Below the pieces are notes generated by a model. The model did not search any database. It saw only the letters and a program-made list of their open reading frames with translations, and was not told where the DNA came from. This document shows positions 34,138 to 43,360 of a stretch of DNA of 64,000 nt, in pieces. Position 1 is the stretch's first letter; each line of letters opens with the position of its first letter. Origin of the DNA: Tabrizicola sp. GTDB lineage: Bacteria; Pseudomonadota; Alphaproteobacteria; Rhodobacterales; Rhodobacteraceae. The position numbers and the translations under genes are program-made. The stretch covers positions 558,001 to 622,000 of the forward strand of contig NZ_JALHQD010000002.1 in the NCBI RefSeq assembly GCF_022842145.1. The letters are read 5' to 3'.

Positions 34138-35106
34138 ATGGCGCGCGCACCGAAGCTTCCGCAAATCGATACCGAGGAGAGGTTCCTGGCTCAGGTCGCC
34201 TGGGCTTACCATGTCGAGGGCCTGACCCAGGAGAAAGTCGCCGAAAAGCTGGGTGCAACCCGGTTGCGGGTCAACAAGGCCCTGTCCGAGGCGACGGCGC
34301 GGGGGCTTGTCCGCATTACCTTCAACACCGCCTTCGCGGCCTGCGCCGAACTGGAGGCAGCCCTTCGTGCCCGGTTCGGCTTGCGCCAGGCCTACGTCGC
34401 TCCGGCACCGATGGAGCAGCGCGACGTCCAGATGATCGTGGGCGCGGCCCTTGGAAACCTGCTTTCGGAAGTGCTTGCCGACCCCGTGGTCCGCCTGTTC
34501 GGCATGTCATGGGGCGGTACACTGAACATCGCCACCCGCTTTGTCGCTGCGATGGAACGCCCCGACCTTGAGGTGATGAGCGTGATGGGCGGCCTGACGC
34601 GCGGGTCCGACCTGAACAGCTTCGAGATCACCACGCGTCTCGCCGACCTTCTGGGTGCGCAGCACAGCTACTTCACCGCGCCACTTTACGCAGGGTCCCG
34701 GGAAAGCAGGGACACGATCATGCAGCTCGACGTGTTCCGCGAAGTGCTGGAAAAGCTGCGGGGCGTCGATGCGCTGGCGATGGCGGCGGGGGACATCTCG
34801 AAGAACTCGCTGCTGATGCGGGACGGGTTGCCGGGGGATGTCACGATGGACGAGTTGCGCGCACTTGGTGCGGTGGGCGATGTCCTGGGTGTGGTGATCG
34901 ACGCCGATGGCCATCCCATCGCGCATCCCATCAACGAGCGCGTCATCGGCATCGGGCTGGACGACCTTGGCCCGATCCCGAACGTTATCCTGGCCGCAGG
35001 GGGGCCGCACAAGGTTCTGGTGGTGCGCGCTGTGCTGAAGCGGGGCGTGGTGAATACGCTGGTGACCGACGAGGCGACGGCCCGCGCGCTGCTGGGAAGC
35101 GGCTGA
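34138..35106 (+). CDS. SorC/DeoR-type sugar-responsive regulator
   Basis: Protein of 322 residues. An N-terminal HTH at about residues 20-50 (EGLTQEKVAEKLGATRLRVNKAL) is followed by the SorC sugar-phosphate-binding domain (LFGMSWGGTLNIA near 120, GDISKNSLLM near 218). By family knowledge it responds to a phosphorylated sugar and so probably senses the product of the kinase encoded next. Its TGA overlaps the kinase ATG by one base. The likely operator is the CAGCGTT/AACGCTG repeat in the divergent promoter. Confidence 0.9.
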   Translation: MARAPKLPQIDTEERFLAQVAWAYHVEGLTQEKVAEKLGATRLRVNKALSEATARGLVRITFNTAFAACAELEAALRARFGLRQAYVAPAPMEQRDVQMIVGAALGNLLSEVLADPVVRLFGMSWGGTLNIATRFVAAMERPDLEVMSVMGGLTRGSDLNSFEITTRLADLLGAQHSYFTAPLYAGSRESRDTIMQLDVFREVLEKLRGVDALAMAAGDISKNSLLMRDGLPGDVTMDELRALGAVGDVLGVVIDADGHPIAHPINERVIGIGLDDLGPIPNVILAAGGPHKVLVVRAVLKRGVVNTLVTDEATARALLGSG

Positions 35107-36551
35107 TGGCGCTGCATATCGGCATTGACCTTGGAACCTCCGGCATCAAGGCAGTGCTGATCGAAGACTTGACCCGCGTCGTGGCCGTAGCCGCCGAGCC
35201 GGTGGCCGTCCGCCGCCCGAAGGTGGGCTACAGCGAACAGGATCCTGACCTTTGGGTATCTACCGTACTGGCCTGTCTGGACCGGCTTGCGGCCGACGCT
35301 CCACGGGAGATGGCCGCAGTCCGGGGGATCGGGCTTTCGGGTCAGATGCTTTGCGCGCTGATCCTGGACGAGGGGCTTCGCCCCCTGCGCCCGGCGATGC
35401 TGTGGAACGACCAGCGCGCGCTGGTCGAATGCGACGAGTTGCTGGCCGCCGTTCCTGACATCGGGCGGCGCACGAACGGCACGCCCGATCCCGGCATCAC
35501 CGCGCCGAAACTGATGTGGCTGCGGAAACATGAGCCGCAACTCATGGACCGGGCGCGGATGCTGATGCTGACGAAGGACTATGTCCGGCTGGCGCTGACC
35601 GGAGAGGTCGCCACGGAACCCTCGGACGCGGGTGGAACCCAGCTTCTGGATGTGGCGTCCGGCCAATGGGACGGGGGCCTGTGTGCGATCGTCGGCTGGG
35701 ACCCGGTTTGCCTGCCGCCGATCCTGCCAAGCTGGGCCGAAGCCGGTCGGCTGAAGCCCGATCTTCTGCGCCGCTGGGGCATGGCCGGACCGGTCGCGGT
35801 TGCCGCCGGGGCCGGGGACAACATGGGGTCCACGCTTGGGGCAGGGGGGGCGCGGCCGGGAGACGCAGTGCTGACCATCGGCACCTCGGGCGTTGCCTGC
35901 ATCGTGGACGGTGCCTTCCATCCCGGACCAGAGCGGGCGATCCTGACCTCGGCACATGTCGTGCCGGAGGTTTTCCTGTCGATGGGGGTGGTGATGTCGG
36001 CTACGGCCAGCCTGGACTGGGTCGGGCAGCTGACCGGACGCCGGGTTCCCGAGCTGGACGCCGAGGCGGGAACTTTCGTGGCCCAACAGGGGCCCGCCAC
36101 GGCGCCGGTCTTCCTGCCCTGCCTGACCGGCATAAGGACTCCGCTGAACCGACCTGACATGACCGGACGCATCACCGGCCTGCATCCCGGTGTCACCCCG
36201 GCCATGCTGGCCTATGCGACGATGGAGGGCGTGGCCTTCCAGTTCGCAAGCTGCATCGCCGCGCAGGAGGAGGTCGGCGTTCGGCCCGAACGCTTCACCG
36301 TGGTCGGCGGCGGGACCCGCAGTGCGTTGTGGCTGACGCTGCTTGCCACGGCGCTAGGCCGGACCGTCCATCTGATCGACGGGGCCGACATGGCCGGTCC
36401 TTGCGGTGCCGGTCGGCTGGCGGCCGTCGCTGCCGGTGCCCCGCTGACCTGCCTGCAAGAACCGGTCGCACCGACCCGGGCCATCGAGCCGGATCGGGGC
36501 CTTGCCGATATCCTTGCCGACCGCCGCGCGAGGATGTGGGCCGACCTCTAG
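35106..36551 (+). CDS. FGGY-family carbohydrate kinase (xylulokinase-like)
   Basis: Cytoplasmic kinase of 481 residues. The N-terminal phosphate loop is GIDLGTSGIKAVL, the catalytic aspartate is in AGAGDNMGSTLG, and the C-terminal ATP site is VVGGGTRSALWLTLLA. Where true xylulokinases have GQMHG to hold the sugar, this protein has GQMLC, so the ligand histidine is lost and the substrate may not be xylulose. As the only kinase of this locus, it should phosphorylate the imported sugar or polyol before the dehydrogenases and isomerase act. It is convergent with dabA, five bases away. Confidence 0.88.
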   Translation: MALHIGIDLGTSGIKAVLIEDLTRVVAVAAEPVAVRRPKVGYSEQDPDLWVSTVLACLDRLAADAPREMAAVRGIGLSGQMLCALILDEGLRPLRPAMLWNDQRALVECDELLAAVPDIGRRTNGTPDPGITAPKLMWLRKHEPQLMDRARMLMLTKDYVRLALTGEVATEPSDAGGTQLLDVASGQWDGGLCAIVGWDPVCLPPILPSWAEAGRLKPDLLRRWGMAGPVAVAAGAGDNMGSTLGAGGARPGDAVLTIGTSGVACIVDGAFHPGPERAILTSAHVVPEVFLSMGVVMSATASLDWVGQLTGRRVPELDAEAGTFVAQQGPATAPVFLPCLTGIRTPLNRPDMTGRITGLHPGVTPAMLAYATMEGVAFQFASCIAAQEEVGVRPERFTVVGGGTRSALWLTLLATALGRTVHLIDGADMAGPCGAGRLAAVAAGAPLTCLQEPVAPTRAIEPDRGLADILADRRARMWADL

Positions 36552-36556
36552 GGTCG

Positions 36557-38938
36557 TTACGCCGCAAGGACCGCGATGGGCGAGCTTGTCTCCCAGTTGA
36601 GGTCCCGGCGGTAACGCGCAGAGATGCGGCCGTCCTGCAGCGCAAAGAGGTGGAGCCAGCCGTTGTCGAACAGCTGCCGCACGCCGTGGTGCTTGCGCAG
36701 GATCTCGGTGATCGCCTCGACGGGGGCCTCGACCATGACTGATAGCCGCAACGGATCGTGGGCCGGGCTCGCCCCGTCATGCAGCGTCTGGACCGGAAGA
36801 CCGGGCCGCAAGACGCCGCCGTTGCCTTCGACGACCCCGATCCCGCCGACGACATTGTGGATCAGCTTGTTGCCGCCCCCGAAAAGCTGCGGGGCGACGG
36901 CCGAGCCGTAGTATTGCAGGCTGATCCAGGATGCGACGACGACGGGGGCAGTCAGGATCAGTTCCAGAGTGCCGAAGCCCTGGTCGGCCTGCCAGTTGTA
37001 GCTGTGCAGGAAGGCCCGGCCCTGCAGGTCGCGGCCCGCCGTCGCGGTCCGGGGCGCGGCAATGAAGGCGGCACAGCCCGCAAGACCCCATTCGGGCCGC
37101 ACCTCGGCCCAGTCGGCAGCGCGCTTCGCCAGGGTCTCGCCCTTCGCCCCGGGCAGCCGAAGGGCGCGCTCGCCGCGGGTAAGTTTGCCAGCGGCCGTAA
37201 GCCAAGCTTCGGCTTGTGTCAGGTCGGCTGTGTGGTCGGCGGCGGGCGCGTCGCGGTAAAGCGTGACCTTGTCCGTGACCGTATCGTGCAAACCTGCGAC
37301 GAACAGCGTGTCTTCGGGAAGCGTCAATCCCAGGGCAGGCAGACCGGCACGGGTTTCCGGGTCGTTCAGGAGCGCGGCAAGCAGACGGGACGAGACCTCG
37401 CCGGTCTGACCGCAGCAGGCGCCGCAGTGGTAGGCGCTTTCGTGTGGGTTGTTGGTCACCTGAGCCCCGTGGCCGATCAGCAGGACCAGCCGGGCGTGGC
37501 CCTCGGTCAAGCTCATGGCCCGAAGGATCGCCGCCGCCGTTTGCGCTTTTGCTTCCGCCGAAAGGCCACCCTCGATCTGCGGCAGCCGACCGGGGTGCAG
37601 GCCATTGCCGCCAAGGCCCAGGGCATCACGGACAAGCTTGCCGCCATAAACCGGGCCCGCTGCTTCGACGAAGGCGAAGGAGGATACCGCCGCCTGCCGG
37701 AACCGGCCCCAGGCGCGCTTGGCGCGAGCCTTGATGCGGGTCTCGGTCTCCACGCCGTCGTCGCCATGGCTGGTGGAGATCATGGCGGCATTCAGGAGCG
37801 CGGGCAGGTGGGCCTGAAGTTCATCGGTGCCCTCGGGGCGATGGGCGACGGGCAGGCCGAAAAAGCCCGCGAAGCCGATGGTCTCGATCTGGTCGCCCTG
37901 GGCTTCGAGCGCCCGGCGCAGGACTTCGGAGCGGACGTCGATGCAGAAGGCGGCCTGCAGGGCAGGGCGGCCAGTGCGCGGGGTGGGGCCAGACAGAAGC
38001 GCCGCAAGCTTGCGCTGGTGAGCACGTTCCGCCGCGTCCTGCAGGACAGCGTCCAGCGCCTGGTCGGGCGTGGGCAGGAGCGGCAGCGAGTGGGCGACCA
38101 CTGTGGCCTGCCAGTCTGCCGCGATGGCGGGCGCGTGTGCGAGAAGCGCCTCTTCCCAGACCAGTCGGATCGCCAGAAGATCGGTCAGCGTGGCATCGGT
38201 CCCGCCTTGCAGTTCCGCCTGCCAAAGCAGCCAGCGCGCGTGCATCGGCCAGCCGCCCATGTCGACGATAAGCCTGTGGAATGCGGTTTCGGCCGCTTCA
38301 CCCGTCAGTCCCAGCCGCTCGGCGGCGCGCAGGATGGCACGCTCGGCGGTGTCGGGGGCTTCGGAGACATGCGCGCAGAAGCCGGTCAGTCCGGCGATTT
38401 CCGGAGTAAGGTCATGGGTAGCCCATTCCCGCCATGCGGCATACGCGCTGTGGCCGGGCCGGGGTGTCCAGAGCGCCTGGCCACGGTCGAAGTAGCCCGC
38501 AGCCCACAGGCCGAAGCTGCGATCGATCACGGCAGGCCAGTCGGTTCCGGTCGCCTCCGCCGCGAGCTGTGCCACCGTGGGCAGAGCCTGCGGGGCGGCT
38601 GCCGGCGTCAGCATCCGCGTCCTCGCCCAAGCCAGATCGCGGGGCTTCACCGGGCAAGCCGAGGCGATCAGCGCGGCGGCAAGGTCATCGTCCGTGATCT
38701 CGCCCGCGGCGACTTTTGCCGCCAGCTCGGCGCGCGGTTGCGTCAGGGCGATTCCCGCCACCCGCGCCAGCCGGGCCGAAGTCTGGGCCAGATCCTCATG
38801 CGCCTGGCCGAGGAAGGGGTTTACAGCCACGGTGGCATCCAGCGGGAAGGCGGGCGGGATGGCGCGGGCGGCGGCTTCGGCGGCAAGCAGAAGCTGCGAG
38901 GACCGCGAGGGCGTGATTTCTGTGTGCTTCAAGAACAT
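36557..38938 (-). CDS. dabA: DabA, zinc subunit of the DAB bicarbonate/CO2 uptake system
   Basis: Protein of 793 residues of the UPF0753/DUF2309 family. ATG at 38938 is preferred since GGAG lies six bases upstream; ATG at 38950 is also in frame. The beta-carbonic-anhydrase-like zinc site is present: C332 and D334 (FCIDVRSE), H490 (LIGHGAQ) and C505 (YHCGAC). The H-to-C spacing of 15 equals that of H524/C539 in DabA of Halothiobacillus. It sits on the inner face of the membrane with DabB and traps CO2 as bicarbonate. It follows dabB by 15 bases. Confidence 0.94.
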   Translation of the reverse strand: MFLKHTEITPSRSSQLLLAAEAAARAIPPAFPLDATVAVNPFLGQAHEDLAQTSARLARVAGIALTQPRAELAAKVAAGEITDDDLAAALIASACPVKPRDLAWARTRMLTPAAAPQALPTVAQLAAEATGTDWPAVIDRSFGLWAAGYFDRGQALWTPRPGHSAYAAWREWATHDLTPEIAGLTGFCAHVSEAPDTAERAILRAAERLGLTGEAAETAFHRLIVDMGGWPMHARWLLWQAELQGGTDATLTDLLAIRLVWEEALLAHAPAIAADWQATVVAHSLPLLPTPDQALDAVLQDAAERAHQRKLAALLSGPTPRTGRPALQAAFCIDVRSEVLRRALEAQGDQIETIGFAGFFGLPVAHRPEGTDELQAHLPALLNAAMISTSHGDDGVETETRIKARAKRAWGRFRQAAVSSFAFVEAAGPVYGGKLVRDALGLGGNGLHPGRLPQIEGGLSAEAKAQTAAAILRAMSLTEGHARLVLLIGHGAQVTNNPHESAYHCGACCGQTGEVSSRLLAALLNDPETRAGLPALGLTLPEDTLFVAGLHDTVTDKVTLYRDAPAADHTADLTQAEAWLTAAGKLTRGERALRLPGAKGETLAKRAADWAEVRPEWGLAGCAAFIAAPRTATAGRDLQGRAFLHSYNWQADQGFGTLELILTAPVVVASWISLQYYGSAVAPQLFGGGNKLIHNVVGGIGVVEGNGGVLRPGLPVQTLHDGASPAHDPLRLSVMVEAPVEAITEILRKHHGVRQLFDNGWLHLFALQDGRISARYRRDLNWETSSPIAVLAA

Positions 38939-38953
38939 GGAAAACTCCATCGG

Positions 38954-40498
38954 TCAGGCTTTCGGAGCCGTCCGGAAGCCGCCGATCAGGCGGTCCAGCA
39001 GCGCGTTGAGGTAAAGGCCGTTGGCAAGATGCACCCGCAGCCCGGCGGTCGACGGGTGGTGCGCCCAGAGCGGGAACAGCGCCTGCGCAAAGGCGACCAA
39101 ACCGAAGCTGAGGACGGCCAGCACGATCAGCGCCCATTCCAGCGGCCCGGCGACCGGGGCAGGGGGCAGCGAGGGACCCCAGATGGCCTGGGCTGCGACC
39201 TGGAAGCTGAAGTAGGCCAGCGCGGCCCCCAGTGAAGCGGCGGCGGTGCGCCGGGTCAGTGTTCCCGGTGCGGTATCGGCCAGACCTTGGGCGATCAGGT
39301 AGGAGACGCCGAAGATCAGGATGGTGCCAAGAGCCAGCGCCTGTGCCGATTTCTCTCCCAGAAGGGTCGTGAAGGCCGCAGCGACGGCGACGTAAAGCAC
39401 CAGCGCGAGAGCGAAGGACCGGGCCACGGCCCAAAGGCCGGGAACAGCCACGGGGCCGGGCTTGCGCACCGCGTTCACCGCCTGGACGGCGCTTCCCGAG
39501 GAGAGGAACGCATGGGCCTTGTAAAGCGAGTGGGCGACGATGTGCAAAAGTGCCAGCGCCCAGAGCCCCAGCCCGCATTGCAGAAGCATGAAGCCCATCT
39601 GCGCCACGGTGGACCAGGCTAGTGCTGTTTTGACCGCGCTTTGTGTCAGCATGACCAGCGCCCCGAACAGCGCGGTGAAGCCGCCGATCATCACCAGCGC
39701 CGCCATCGCGCCGACGCTGTGCTGAACCAGTCCGGACAGCGTGATCAGAAGCACTCCGCCAGAGTTGATGATGCCCGCGTGCAGCAGGGCTGAGACGGGG
39801 GTCGGGGCCTCCATCACCTCGGTCAGCCAGCCGTGCAGCGGGAATGCGGCGGTCTTTAGGGCTGCGGCGAGGACTAGGAGGGCGACGGCAAGCTCGGCGA
39901 GCGGGGGCAAGGTCGGGAAGGCGGTCAGGGCTGCGATGTCGACGGTGCCAAGGCTTTGCCACAGGAGGAGCGAAGCGGCGATCAGTGCAATGTCGCCGGC
40001 GCCCCAGACGCGGATGAACTTGGCCGCGGCCCGCTGCGCCTCGGGTCGGTCGGGGTAGAAGAGGAGCAGGTTGCGCAGGATCAGCCCCGTGGCCAGGAAG
40101 CTGAGGATCAGGACCGGCAGGCTTGCGGCCTGGACCAGGAGCAGGACCGAGGCGATGGCGGCCAGGGTCAGCGCGTGGAAGCGGCCTTCCTGCGCCTCGC
40201 CGTCGAGATAACGGCGCGCAAAACGGGCGACGACCCAACCCACAAAAGCCACCAGCAACCCGAGCGTCACGCTGATGACGTCCAGCCTCACAAGCGCCAA
40301 TCCGCCAAGCGTCAGCACCTGCGGTCCGGTCAGCCAGAGCTGGATCAGACCGGCTAGCGCCATGCCGATGGCTGCAAGAGTTGCCGCTTCAGCAAGCTGG
40401 GGCAGGCGTCCGGGACGACGACCAGAATTCGCAGCGAGGGGAATGGCGGCGCCCAGCACGAAGGCCGGTGCAAGGGAAAGAAGCGGCAAGGTGGTCAT
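38954..40498 (-). CDS. dabB: DabB, proton-conducting membrane subunit (NuoL-like)
   Basis: Integral membrane protein of 514 residues with about 14 helices of the complex I antiporter fold. Conserved charged residues of the proton path appear in FPLHGWLTEVMEAPTPVSALLH (given in part) and in HIVAHSLYKAHAFL. The length matches DabB rather than the 600-residue NuoL. Together with DabA it couples ion flow to CO2 hydration. It is divergent from the LysR gene across a 98-base control region. Confidence 0.93.
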   Translation of the reverse strand: MTTLPLLSLAPAFVLGAAIPLAANSGRRPGRLPQLAEAATLAAIGMALAGLIQLWLTGPQVLTLGGLALVRLDVISVTLGLLVAFVGWVVARFARRYLDGEAQEGRFHALTLAAIASVLLLVQAASLPVLILSFLATGLILRNLLLFYPDRPEAQRAAAKFIRVWGAGDIALIAASLLLWQSLGTVDIAALTAFPTLPPLAELAVALLVLAAALKTAAFPLHGWLTEVMEAPTPVSALLHAGIINSGGVLLITLSGLVQHSVGAMAALVMIGGFTALFGALVMLTQSAVKTALAWSTVAQMGFMLLQCGLGLWALALLHIVAHSLYKAHAFLSSGSAVQAVNAVRKPGPVAVPGLWAVARSFALALVLYVAVAAAFTTLLGEKSAQALALGTILIFGVSYLIAQGLADTAPGTLTRRTAAASLGAALAYFSFQVAAQAIWGPSLPPAPVAGPLEWALIVLAVLSFGLVAFAQALFPLWAHHPSTAGLRVHLANGLYLNALLDRLIGGFRTAPKA

Positions 40499-40572
40499 CG
40501 CGGTCTCCGAGCTTGGGCAGTTCGGGGCGATCTATCAGTTGCCAATCCTTCAAAAAATTACATATATTCACG

Positions 40573-40584
40573 CAGAACGTTCTG
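40573..40584. promoter_or_regulatory. 12-bp palindrome in the dabBA/LysR control region
   Basis: CAGAACGTTCTG is a perfect 12-bp palindrome ending 12 bases before the LysR start codon and about 75 bases upstream of dabB. An AT-rich TTACATATATTCA stretch next to it may be a -10 region for either strand. It is a candidate binding site, most simply for the LysR protein itself, though a classic T-N11-A box is not clear. Confidence 0.4.
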
Positions 40585-40596
40585 TTGGGTAGAATA

Positions 40597-41469
40597 ATGG
40601 CACCATTGAACCTGCACCACTTGCGACTTTTCCGCGCTGTTGCCAGTGACGGAACCCTGACCGGGGCCGCACGAAGCCTGAACCTTTCGCAATCGGCGTT
40701 ATCTAGCCAGATCAAGGCGTTGGAAGCCTCCTTGGGGCAGGATCTTTTTGAGCGCCGGGGAAGGGGGCTGGTCATTACCGAGGCCGGGCGCATTGCATTG
40801 GATCATGCCGAGGCGATCTTTCGCACCGCCGACGACCTGACGGCCACCCTGCGCGAAACCGGGAGGATGCGCCGTGCTTTGCGGGTGGGCGCATTGGCAA
40901 CCCTGTCGCGCAATTTCCAGATGCAGTTCCTGCGGCCGTTGATCGGGCGGGCCGATGTCGAGGTCGTTCTGCGGTCCGGGTCGCTGGAGGAACTGCTGCG
41001 CGGTCTGGAAGGATTGGCGCTGGACGTGATCCTGACCAACGTCGCTCCGGCGCGGGATGCCACGAGCCACTGGCTTGTGCACCGACTGGACGAGCAGCTG
41101 GTCAGTCTGATCGGATCGCCTGCCCGGGTCGGCACAGTGCCGCCGCCGCTGCGGGACCTGCTGGCCCTGCATCCCCTGATCGTGCCCACCCGCGAAACCG
41201 GCTTGCGGGCCGCATTCGATGCCTTGGCCACCCGACTGGGCGTGACTCCGATCTTCGCCGCCGAAGTCGACGACATGGCGATGATCCGCCTTCTGGCACG
41301 CGCCGACGCCGGGCTTGCGATCATTCCGCCGATTGTCGTGCGCGACGAACTTCTGTCGGGCACCTTGGTCGAGGCTAGCCGGCTGGATGGCATCGGCGAG
41401 ACGTTCTTCGCGGTGACGCGGACGCGTCGGTTTCCCAATCCCCTGCTTGTGGAGGTTCTGCCGGGTTGA
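40597..41469 (+). CDS. LysR-family regulator (NhaR-like), divergent from dabBA
   Basis: Protein of 290 residues. The ATG at 40597 begins the HTH (LHHLRLFRAVASDGTLTGAA, then SLNLSQSALSSQIKALE). The effector domain, from about residue 90, is normal in length. By position it is the likely regulator of the CO2/bicarbonate pump, as LysR proteins are next to dabAB and carbon-concentration genes in other bacteria. The signal is unknown. Confidence 0.9.
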   Translation: MAPLNLHHLRLFRAVASDGTLTGAARSLNLSQSALSSQIKALEASLGQDLFERRGRGLVITEAGRIALDHAEAIFRTADDLTATLRETGRMRRALRVGALATLSRNFQMQFLRPLIGRADVEVVLRSGSLEELLRGLEGLALDVILTNVAPARDATSHWLVHRLDEQLVSLIGSPARVGTVPPPLRDLLALHPLIVPTRETGLRAAFDALATRLGVTPIFAAEVDDMAMIRLLARADAGLAIIPPIVVRDELLSGTLVEASRLDGIGETFFAVTRTRRFPNPLLVEVLPG

Positions 41470-41488
41470 AACGGAGATCATGCGTGGT

Positions 41489-41505
41489 TTGACAAGTTGG
41501 TGTCA
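41489..41505 (+). promoter_or_regulatory. Candidate promoter with overlapping GntR-type box before the DUF1537 kinase gene
   Basis: A consensus -35 TTGACA (41489-41494) overlaps the box ACAAGTTG (41492-41499). The pair TGACA/TGTCA around AGTTGG forms an inverted repeat at 41490-41505. The box matches 9 of 11 bases of the operator arms at 51974-52004 in the same locus. The -10 element is not clear. Confidence 0.5.
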
Positions 41506-41549
41506 GATTTACATGTTGCCCAGTTACGCCAAGTAGAACAGTGTGGGGC

Positions 41550-42611
41550 ATGTCTGTTCTGACCGCAGTTCTGATCGCCGATGACCTGACCGGATCGCTG
41601 GATTCGGTCGCTCCCTTCGCGGCATTGGGGATGAAGTGTCTTACCGCGGTTTCGCTTGATGCCATTGGTCCGGCACTTGCCCTTGCGCCAGAGGTCCTGT
41701 CGGTCAACCTTGGCACGCGGGAGTTGCCTCCGGATGAAGCCCGCAGGCGGGCGGTGGCGGCGACGAGGGCGGTGATCGCGGCGGCGGGGCCGGACACGAT
41801 CTGGATCAAGAAGATCGACTCGCGGCTCAAGGGACCGATCGCGGCTGAGGTGTCGGGGATGTCCGAAGTGCTGCAGTCTGCGCGCGTCCTGCTTTGCCCG
41901 GCCATTCCGGAGTTGGGTCGGGTCGTCGCTCAGGGCAGGCTGCGCGGGCATGGTATCGCTCAGGATCTGTCGGTGGCGGAAACGGTCGATCTGGATTTGC
42001 CCTGCATGGTGCCGGATGCGACCAGCGATGGCGACCTTGACCGGATTGGCGCCTTGATCCAGCCCGGAACACTCGTCGCGGCGGCGAAAGGCCTTGCTGC
42101 GGCCTTGGCGCGGCGGTTGTGCACTGGGCGAGTGCCAGTCCCCGCCCCTCTGCAGCCGGGCGCTATCGGCTTTGTCGTCGGCTCGCGCGATCCGGTCACG
42201 CTGGCGCAGGTTGCTGAGCTGCGGGCGGCAGGCGGGCCAAGGTTCATTGCAGCCCCGGACGGAGAGGTTGGGCCCATCGGCGCCCCCGGTGCCTTCATGA
42301 TTCAGGCGACTACGGGTCCAGGGGCTGATGGGCCAGTGGTCGCTTCACGTCTTGCCAAGGGCGTGGTTCACAGGGTCGCGGATCTTGGGACTTTGGTGCT
42401 GGCCGGGGGCGAAACCGCTGCGGCCGTGCTGGACGCGGCCGGCATCCGGCTCTTGCAGGTCGTGGGGGACGTCCTGCCCGGCCTTCCTTTGTGCCGCGCC
42501 GTCGACGTGCCGGGTTTTCCCGATCTGATCACCAAGTCTGGCGGGTTCGGCCCGCCGGATACGTTTTTGCGGCTTTGGCAGGCCGCGCAAAGCCCGGAAG
42601 GCGTCCCATGA
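41550..42611 (+). CDS. DUF1537/OtnK-type four-carbon acid sugar kinase
   Basis: Kinase of 353 residues if ATG 41550 is used; GTG at 41541 is in frame. The N-terminal LIADDLTGSLD motif binds the acid sugar, IKKIDSRLKGP is the family's second motif, and the C-terminal VLAGGETAAAVLDA and TKSGGFG motifs bind ATP. Known members phosphorylate D-threonate, D-erythronate and related acids, and work with PdxA2 dehydrogenases; a PdxA2-like gene is present at 45377. At 353 residues it is shorter than the usual 400-430, mainly in the middle region. ATGA overlap couples it to the GntR gene. Confidence 0.88.
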   Translation: MSVLTAVLIADDLTGSLDSVAPFAALGMKCLTAVSLDAIGPALALAPEVLSVNLGTRELPPDEARRRAVAATRAVIAAAGPDTIWIKKIDSRLKGPIAAEVSGMSEVLQSARVLLCPAIPELGRVVAQGRLRGHGIAQDLSVAETVDLDLPCMVPDATSDGDLDRIGALIQPGTLVAAAKGLAAALARRLCTGRVPVPAPLQPGAIGFVVGSRDPVTLAQVAELRAAGGPRFIAAPDGEVGPIGAPGAFMIQATTGPGADGPVVASRLAKGVVHRVADLGTLVLAGGETAAAVLDAAGIRLLQVVGDVLPGLPLCRAVDVPGFPDLITKSGGFGPPDTFLRLWQAAQSPEGVP

Positions 42612-43360
42612 CCGCGTACAAGCTTGCCGAAGCTTCGGATCCTCGTCCCGCCTCGGCGCCCCGTTCTGTGCTGCTTGCCGATGTCGTCCACGACCGAATG
42701 CGGCGGGCAATATCGGACGGCCAGTATCCGGATGGGGCGCGGCTTCCGGGCGAGAACGACCTTGCCCGCCAGTTCGAGGTCTCCCGACCGGTCATCCGCG
42801 CCGCGCTTAAGCGGCTGCGCGCCGAGGGGTTGGTGATCTCGCGGCAGGGGTCGGGCAGCTTTGTCGCCGCGCGGGGAGAGCCGAAGACCCTGGCCTTTCA
42901 GCCGGTCGAAACCATCGCGGACCTGCAGCGCTGCTACGAGTTTCGCCTGACCATCGAACCCGCCGCCGCCGCGATGGCCGCGATCCGGCGCAGTGAGGCG
43001 CAACTTGCTGAAATCTCGAAGTTCCTGGCGCTGTTGCGTGATGCCACCGAGCGCCGCAGCCACCGTGAGGACGCGGATTTCAGCTTTCACCTTGCCATCA
43101 CGGCAGCGTCGAACAACCAGTATTTCGAGACCTCGATGCGCGCGCTGAAGGACCACATCGCCGTGGGCATGAAGTTCCACGGGTTATCCCTGCAAACGGT
43201 CCGCGGCGGGTTGGATCATGTGCTGGATGAGCATACGGCGATCTTCGACGCGATCCGCCTTGGACAGGCGGAAGCCGCGCGCGAGACGATGCTGCGACAT
43301 GTCACGGGATCGCGAGACCGGCTGTTCGAAGGGCGCCTGCTGGACCTGTCGTCGCGCTAG
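42608..43360 (+). CDS. GntR-family regulator with FCD domain
   Basis: Protein of 250 residues. The winged HTH covers about residues 22-92 (PGENDLARQFEVSRPVIRAALKRL, given in part). The FCD ligand domain from about 105 has the metal-binding pattern D...H (DFSFHLAITAASNN) and a later HTAIFDAIRLG. FCD proteins typically bind small organic acids and release DNA, so an acid sugar or its breakdown product is a sensible ligand. Boxes with core ACAAGTTG at three promoters of the locus are its likely operators. Its TAG shares CTAG with the convergent dehydrogenase stop. Confidence 0.9.
   Translation: MTAYKLAEASDPRPASAPRSVLLADVVHDRMRRAISDGQYPDGARLPGENDLARQFEVSRPVIRAALKRLRAEGLVISRQGSGSFVAARGEPKTLAFQPVETIADLQRCYEFRLTIEPAAAAMAAIRRSEAQLAEISKFLALLRDATERRSHREDADFSFHLAITAASNNQYFETSMRALKDHIAVGMKFHGLSLQTVRGGLDHVLDEHTAIFDAIRLGQAEAARETMLRHVTGSRDRLFEGRLLDLSSR

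Noticed and set aside
36758-39235. A very long plus-strand open frame opposite dabA/dabB
   Set aside because: It mirrors the coding frame of dabA, whose zinc motifs are intact. Long antisense frames are expected in GC-rich genes; the translation is low-complexity and has no recognisable domain.
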